This document shows, one piece after another, positions 58,286 through 64,000 of a stretch of DNA of 64,000 nucleotides (positions within the stretch are counted from its first letter, which is position 1; each line of letters starts with the position of its first letter). The notes beneath the pieces were generated by a model. It was not told the DNA's origin. It worked only from the letters and a program-made list of their open reading frames with translations, and did no database searches. Location: assembly GCA_037074615.1 (NCBI GenBank), contig CM073560.1, positions 751,501 through 815,500 on the forward strand. The letters run 5' to 3'. The translations under genes were made by a program, and so were the position numbers. This DNA comes from Leucaena leucocephala. Lineage: Eukaryota; Streptophyta; Magnoliopsida; Fabales; Fabaceae.

Positions 58286-59840
58286 AAAAATATTCTCTTT
58301 TTGGAACAAGATGTTTTGATTCTCTTTTTCGTCTTGGAGCTTGAGTCTTGTAAAAGCTTATTTGTGTGGCTCGTTTTCGGCTCTCGAGGCTTGGATTTGG
58401 GCCAGTTATTGCGGGTTGACCCATTTTTAGAGGAGGCCAGAAAATTGGAGCCTGGTCTAGGTCTCAGGGTCATTGTGTGTCTTTCCCCCCAAAATTACAT
58501 GGTTTTTTCTTTTTATTTTTTGCCATACTCATCATTTTTTACTTTATTTTGAAAAAAAAATTAAAATATCTCTTAAAAAGACTATTGAGATTTTATAAAA
58601 TATTTTATAATATTATATTTTTTACTTTATTTTTGTTACTTATGCAGTTTTTAAAGTAGCTTCTAATTTTGGCATTGGTAGTAAATTTTAAGAGGAACAA
58701 ATTATAAATAAAAAGTGTGTTTTAGGTTTTTAATTTCTATGGTGTAAAAAACAATGAGTTGTTATTAAAATAATCTGTTTGGTGTAAAATATTTTTCTCT
58801 CTTTCCTATTTATTTTTTCAACCAAACCCGAGGTTTATGTTCCGTGCATGCATGGAAAATTGAGGTAATACTCCAATTAATATATGAAAAACTAATGAAT
58901 CTGGAGAAATTAAAAGAGATTCACTGTTGTAGCTTTTTGCTCTTCTTTTTCGGGAAAGATTCTGTTGTTTTGTCAAAGGATTTACTCATGTTTGTCATTT
59001 TATTCCGTAGACTCTATAATAACTAATAATTATACGTCAAATTCCAACGTGTTTCCAATAAACGGTAAGAAGCATCGCAATTTCTTGAAAAGAAGCAATT
59101 TTACGTTTTTGGACTTCTCGCTTAGAAATAGGTCACGCCACGTTAGCTTTTAGGTATGAGTGTATAATAAAAATATAAAGCTTATGTTTAGACTTGAACT
59201 TATATATAATTTTTTTTTAAATTCAGATTTAAGTCTTGAAAGGTTTATTAGGGTTAAATTTTTTTTGAAAGCATATTTATAATATACGCTTTTAAAAAGT
59301 CTTATATTTTAAAATTAGATAAAATAATACATAATATTTTAATATTATTTCTCATATATAATTAATATCTTAATTTTATTTATAGTATAATTTTATCCAT
59401 AATCTTATTTCTTAAATACTAAAAATTATATCAAACTAAAAAGATTATAGATAAAATTATACCAAATTAAAAAAATTATGATAAATTTATACTAAAAATA
59501 AGATTAAGTTATTGATCATATATAAAAAATAATATAAGATTTAAAGATTTTAAGTAGACTTTGAACCTATTAAAATTTAATTTGTATAAATTTTTAATAT
59601 ATTTCAAAGTTTATATTTTATAAATAGAAAATTATAAATAAATTTTAAATCTATTTATATTCTACGTATAATTAAATAAATCAAATTTATAAATAAAAAA
59701 TTTAATTTATTTACATTAATAAATTTTTAAATAAGCTAGATCTTATAGGCCTTGTTAAAAGGTTAGCCAATTTCTATCCTTAGGCTTCCTCACTCTCCTC
59801 TCTCTCCTCTCTCTCTTGACCTTCTAGGACTAGGCGGTAC
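58286..59840. other. Intergenic DNA
   Basis: AT-rich spacer upstream of the kinase gene. It contains the AT-rich foldback at 59.3 kb. No gene recognised. The pyrimidine-rich CTCCTCTCTCTCC tract at 59790-59815 probably marks the start of the kinase leader. Confidence 0.5.
59320..59550. mobile_element. AT-rich foldback element (probable MITE)
   Basis: Left arm ATTATTTCTCATATATAATT then AATATCTTAATTTTATTTAT then AGTATAATTTTATC (about 59344-59397). The right arm, as reverse complement, is ATTATTTTTTATATATGATC then AATAACTTAATCTTATTTTT then AGTATAAATTTATC. The arms agree over about 54 bp with roughly ten differences. Terminal borders and target duplication are not clear in this AT-rich setting. 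Confidence 0.6.
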
Positions 59841-60025
59841 GGCCATGGTGGACGAAATTGCCCTCCATTTTCGTTGAAATCTCTAAACTTTTCCTCCCCA
59901 ACCTCAGTCAAAGATCCTCTCTGCTATTAGCCTTGCTTTCTCGCATTTTCTCTTCCATTTCCCTCTCTTTCTCGCTCATGAGAGGGGCGTCAGCTTCAAC
60001 AACCAGAGAAGGGAGAGAGACAGCA

Positions 60026-63000
60026 ATGGATTTCTTCATTGAAGGTGTGGGGGAGAGCTCCTCTCCACCGCGCACCTTGAGCGGTTTCGGCAACTTTGAT
60101 GTGAGGAACGATGTGTACAATCGCTTAGTGGAAAAGGGTCATGGCCAAGAGGCGGATTTTCGTGAGCAGCTAGATGCTCACTTCAACCGATTGCCTCCAA
60201 GGTACAGCTACTTAATTGCAATTTACTTTATGTTGTCAGCTTTCTATTTTTGGATATTTGCATTTGGATTTTGGTTCTGTAGCTCTTTTCCTGGTCACTG
60301 GCAAGCGTTTATGCAAGTCTTTGCTATGCTATATTTGCTAAATTGAGTTCATCGCAGGTGGTTCATAAAAAAATTTGATATTATGTTAATCCCTTGATTC
60401 CCTTTTATTTAAACGGTAGCAAAGGACACTGACCATGAACTTGTTAGTTTTGGATTTGTTGAAAGCATTATCAACGCTAACGGTTTCATCTCTTTATTTT
60501 CATGTGCTGTGTAATCAGTAATCTTTGTGTTTCTTTCTATGTTCAAGAGGCCCGTCAGTCCCAAGTTACTTACTGAAAACAGAAGTCGGTGGACATTTTT
60601 ATGCTTATATATATAGACTACACGTGTTAATATATTTACAGAGCTAACATTTCATACTGCTCTAGATGTTGGCATTGATTTTCCACATTGCTCTCTCTTG
60701 TGAGAATAGCATAGATTGGAGCGGTACAATTCAATGTTGAAAGATGATATAGACTTCTCATGTGTTAGTTCTAATTCTAAATGTTCTATTTGGTCTGTGT
60801 TATGAAGTGTTGGTAATTTAAGTTATATGCTTACTGTGATAAGAAGATATAGTTTACTGATAACTAAGACTGATGCACGGAATCTGCTGTCGTTTCAGTT
60901 ATTTGCTTGATGTTAACATAGACAAAGCTGAAGATGTCTTATTACATCAGAAACTTCTTGCTTTGGCAAGGGACCCAAGCAAGCGACCTGTGTACAATAT
61001 ACGCTTTTTGGAGGTACTTCTTTCGTTTTTTTTTAATATGTATATTTGAATATATATATATATTCAAGATGTGGTTGGGAGAGACTTAGGTAATTATAAT
61101 GTCATAAACTACTGGACAATTTTATTCCATAGGATAATGAAGGATAAGTTATACCATAATACGAAACTTGGAATCATCCAGATGCCATTCTTACTTGTTC
61201 CTTGCATTCTTCTTCTTTTTGATTCATAGAGAACGGTTAGAAGAGTTTGAGGACGTGATATTCTCTTTACAAAGTGAAAGAAAAAGAGGGGATAGGGGAG
61301 AGTCATACGGATTCAGACTTAGTGGCTGAGGAAAGTTTTGGTGTTATGCTATGGGCACTTGCGTACTTATATTTTGGAACTGGTAGTCCTTGAGTATGTT
61401 CTACTTGATCTTCTTGTTGGATAGCTTGCATAAAAAATTTGTCGTAGGGCTGATGGTCTCCCTAATCAAGCCACCCTAACCCCTTGGGGGAGGGGAGGGG
61501 GGGGGGAGTGTAGATCTTTGGCTCCCTGTGTGGGATTTTAGAGAGATAACTAAGCAAGGAAACCGTCTCTTTAAATCAAGTTATACAGGGGAAGAACAAT
61601 AGCTATAGGGAGACCTTATCCTTGAATCTGGCTGGTAAAGGTGAACTCATCCTCATTTGCTTCCCCTTTCAATTTGGCTCCCAAAATCTGGGTGCTCACA
61701 TTAGCTTGCAAGTTGTTGGCTTTGCATTGCCCTTTCCTCATGCTATGGCCATATTGTTCCCTTCGTAAGCAGCCTTTTTCATAGGGACTGGTCCTAGCCC
61801 TTGTACGAATTGGTGGATACCTAAGCAAGCTGGGGGAAGTAGCCCTTAAAACCAGCTTGTAATTGGAAAGAGCAATCCCCTTAAGTGCCACATAGATTAC
61901 CTATAGCTCCTAATGTGGACTCTTTACAAGGCTTATAATTGTAATGTTCTCCTACTAAACTTTTATACTTGATTTTGGAGGGCATTGTTCCTAAATTTAA
62001 TATCCTACTAATTACCAATATACTCTCCTTTTGCCTAAATATGAATTCTAGATTTACTTTCCTTGTCTGAGGTCTCCATACATTAATCAAATTATGCTCT
62101 GCAATTTAATGATTCCTTTTCTTCTGGCTTCTGTCAGATTTGTTACTGTCTTCATTGGCTATGTTTAATTTCCATTTTCTTATTCCTCAAAATGGTTGGC
62201 AGGACATTTCTACTAGAATGGATGGTCAAGATCAACAAATTGTAGGTGCTAATTCTAGCACACGGCCATCTTCTCCCCCATCTAATGGGGAAGCTGCATC
62301 ATCTCATAAGAGGTAGGCAGTTTCCCAAACTGCACCGTATTATCTGTCAGTTTTTCATTATTACCACATTAAATCTTAATGATATTTTTTAGGCATTTGT
62401 AGATTTCATATGTATAAATTTTTTAATAGTTATCAATTATCAGTTCTGGCTTTTCTTAACTATGATGTATGTCATTTCCTTGAGTAGGGCAAGAGACTGT
62501 GCTGCTGAGTTTGAGCCTTGCTCTAAGCTTGAAGATCTAAATTTGGATGTTGGAAAGAACTCCAAGGAGGTTACTGACAATTACTCCCAGATGTAATCCC
62601 TAAAATATCTACAGTTCCATTCTTTAATCCTTATTTTGAATAATTCCTGAAACCAATAGCTGAAGAGAGGTGGTAATATTCATTTAACCTGGTTATGACA
62701 GAACTTTTTTTTGCCCCTACCCCAGAGAGCATTAGATGAGGTTTTACTATATCTTGAAATTCAACAGTGATCCCTTCATTTATGATTTGAAATTAAAATA
62801 TAATCGCTTATCCTTTGAGAAATGTGTGTTGGACCCTTTATCAACATGTCTGCCTCACTATGCTGCAAATTGGGGTTTTGCATGTGTCAAGTGCTGTTTA
62901 CATTTTAGTATCTTTGTCATTTGTGGTACTTATGTGGTAAATTACCTAAATTGCAATATAAAATGCAGGCATGAGGAACCGAGTGTTCCAGTTCATGAAG

Positions 63001-63962
63001 TTATATTTTCTGCCATTGACAAGCCAAAGCTTTTAAGCCAGGTATGTTTGAAATATTTATCTTATTTGTCAAATATTGGAATTTAATTTTTCAAAATAGT
63101 TAGAATTCCAATTATTTGATGTCCCTTTATAAAATGTAGATATTCAATTTCTGTATTTTTTCCACCTTAATGGATTAGTTGAATTTAATATCTACTCAGC
63201 TAATGACAGAAGGCATTTGATGATAAATTAGAGTTTATCGTTTTGATATGTAAAATATAAATATGCTATTTAAGTAGTTTTATTATTTTATTAGAATTAG
63301 TATTAGATATTATGTGATATTAGGATCAGATATCATAATATATATATTATGATATATTAGGATTATATATTATAATATATATCAGGATTATATATTATTA
63401 TATATTAGTATTGGATATTTAATTAGGATTAGGATTACCCATCACTTATAAATAAGGGTGATCATAAGTCTTATTGGGATATGTTTTGATTATGTTTTAA
63501 ACTCTTGAGTATTCAGTATAATTTCAGTTTCTCTTCTATTTTCTTTCTATTCTTCTCTATTTCCTTTTCTTTCTACAATTATATAACCTTTTGCATGTGT
63601 CAAGTGCTGTTTACATTTTAGTATCTTTGTCATTTGTGGTACTTATGTAGCAAATTACCTAAATTGCAATATAAAATGCAGGCATGAGGAACCGAGTGTT
63701 GAATTTAATATCTACTTAGCTAATGACAGAAGGCATTTGAGGATAAATTAGAGTTTATCGTTTTGATTTTTGTAGCAAGCTTTGTCGTTTGATTCATTAT
63801 GTGTGTGATAAGAAATGTGATCTCTTCTAATGAATGATTATTTTGTTTCAGCTGTCTGCGTTGCTGTCTGATATTGGACTTAACATACGCGAAGCACATG
63901 TTTTTTCAACGACTGATGGCTATTCTCTTGATGTATTTGTTGTGGATGGATGGCCAATAGAG
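60026..63962 (+). CDS. ACT-domain Raf-like protein kinase, STY46-like (5' part)
   Basis: Exons visible: 60026-60201, 60899-61013, 62203-62312, 62488-62592, 62969-63041, 63852-63962, with consistent phases; 230 residues, then GT at the edge. It starts MDFFIEGVGESSSPPRTLSG; an in-frame ATG at 59978 would add 16 residues. Conserved parts: an N-terminal helical block ending QLDAHFNRLPPS-YLLDVNIDKAEDV, a variable Ser/Asn-rich linker in exons 3-4, and an ACT domain in exons 5-6 (VHEVIFSAIDKPKLLSQ; LSALLSDIGLNIREAHVFST; DGYSLDVFVVDGWPIE). The same architecture precedes the kinase domain of STY8, STY17 and STY46, cytosolic enzymes that phosphorylate chloroplast transit peptides. The kinase domain itself lies outside the window. 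A short upstream frame at 59845-59877 could act as a uORF if transcribed. Confidence 0.9.
61014..62202 (+). other. Intron 2 of the STY46-like kinase gene
   Basis: 1189-bp intron, donor GAG/GTACTT and acceptor GGCAG/GACAT. The part from 61440 to 62090 is less AT-rich than other introns and may be an unrecognised repeat; minus-strand frames there have no known family. A G-rich run lies at 61484-61510. Confidence 0.7.
61484..61510 (+). repeat. G-rich run with quadruplex potential
   Basis: GGGGGAGGGGAGGGGGGGGG followed by GAGTG: at least four G tracts separated by single A residues, on the sense strand of the kinase pre-mRNA intron. Confidence 0.6.
63251..63589 (+). mobile_element. LTR-like insertion in intron 5 of the kinase gene
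   Basis: About 340 bp: AT-rich start with repeated ATATTAGGATTA-like units, then CACTTATAAATAAGGGTGAT (TATA box context), then TTGAGTATTCAGTATAATTT and a pyrimidine tract. This layout is that of a plant LTR promoter and leader, so a solo LTR is likely. No internal coding region, and clear TG..CA ends were not fixed. Confidence 0.5.
63590..63767 (+). repeat. Partial duplication of kinase intron 4 / exon 5 boundary
   Basis: 63590 onward repeats 62873-62987 (TTTTGCATGTGTCAAGTGCT ... AAAATGCAGGCATGAGGAAC then CGAGTGTT) with few changes. It then jumps to a copy of 63179-63250 (GAATTTAATATCTACTTAGC ... GTTTATCGTTTTGAT). It therefore carries an intron 4 acceptor and the first 19 bases of exon 5, then an internal deletion of about 190 bp relative to the original. 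Confidence 0.88.
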
Positions 63963-64000
63963 GTACATTACAAAATGTTTGGTGGCATTTACTTTTCCCT

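Noticed and set aside
61616..62090. Minus-strand frames in kinase intron 2
   Set aside because: No family match; the region may be a repeat, but I cannot identify it.
62736..63086. 116-codon frame across kinase exon 5
   Set aside because: Only the exon 5 part is coding; the rest is intron read in frame by chance.
1..64000. tRNA, rRNA, CRISPR or bacterial-type operons
   Set aside because: None seen. The genes are spliced plant nuclear genes; tRNA-like boxes belong to SINEs.

Overview
The window is nuclear DNA from a core eudicot plant. The evidence is spliced genes with GT..AG introns of 0.1 to 1.2 kb, AT-rich intergenic DNA full of microsatellites, plant families (trihelix factors, WAT1/EamA transporters, an ACT-domain Raf-like kinase, serine-decarboxylase-like enzymes), and plant transposon debris (tRNA-derived SINEs, RTE-type LINE, hAT and Stowaway-like MITEs, LTR fragments). 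The species cannot be named from the sequence.

Layout. (1) 1-360: first coding exon of LSM3 on the minus strand; the rest lies off the left edge. (2) 4347-5693: an intronless single-trihelix transcription factor of the At1g21200/At1g76870 (SH4-like) type, plus strand. (3) About 15 kb without a convincing gene (5.7-20.7 kb) that holds small transposon relics. (4) 20692-23477: a two-exon, double-trihelix GT-2-class factor, closest to DF1 (plus). (5) About 7 kb of spacer. (6) 30510-33014: a second two-exon double-trihelix factor, closest to GT-2 (minus), convergent with the DF1-like gene. From memory, LSM3 / SH4-like trihelix / DF1 / GT-2 is also the gene order at Arabidopsis At1g76860-At1g76890, so the left half appears to be a conserved block of three neighbouring trihelix regulators.

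(7) 33-41.8 kb: spacer rich in short elements, including three SINEs stacked on one target sequence (37.95-38.66 kb) and three copies of one MITE family. (8) 41.8-51.8 kb: a tandem array of three WAT1-related (nodulin MtN21/EamA) transporter genes. The first (354 aa) and second (369 aa) are intact with identical seven-exon structures. The third is a pseudogene with an eroded exon 1, three frameshifts and no exon 5. A 630-bp hAT-type element with a perfect 8-bp target duplication lies between the first two. (9) 52.6-55.1 kb: a minus-strand serine/histidine-decarboxylase-like pseudogene with a duplicated first exon, a frameshift and a nonsense codon. (10) 56.3-57.3 kb: a decayed RTE LINE, followed by SINE copies. 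(11) 60026-64000: the 5' part of an ACT-domain Raf-like kinase (STY8/17/46 type). Its kinase domain lies off the right edge, and one intron carries an LTR-like insert plus a partial duplication of an exon boundary.

The genes are not an operon-like pathway. The shared themes are a trihelix-factor neighbourhood and a local transporter family at different stages of decay. I found no evidence for a new molecular system. The most unusual features are evolutionary: the stacked SINEs, the partial duplications, and the conserved trihelix block.
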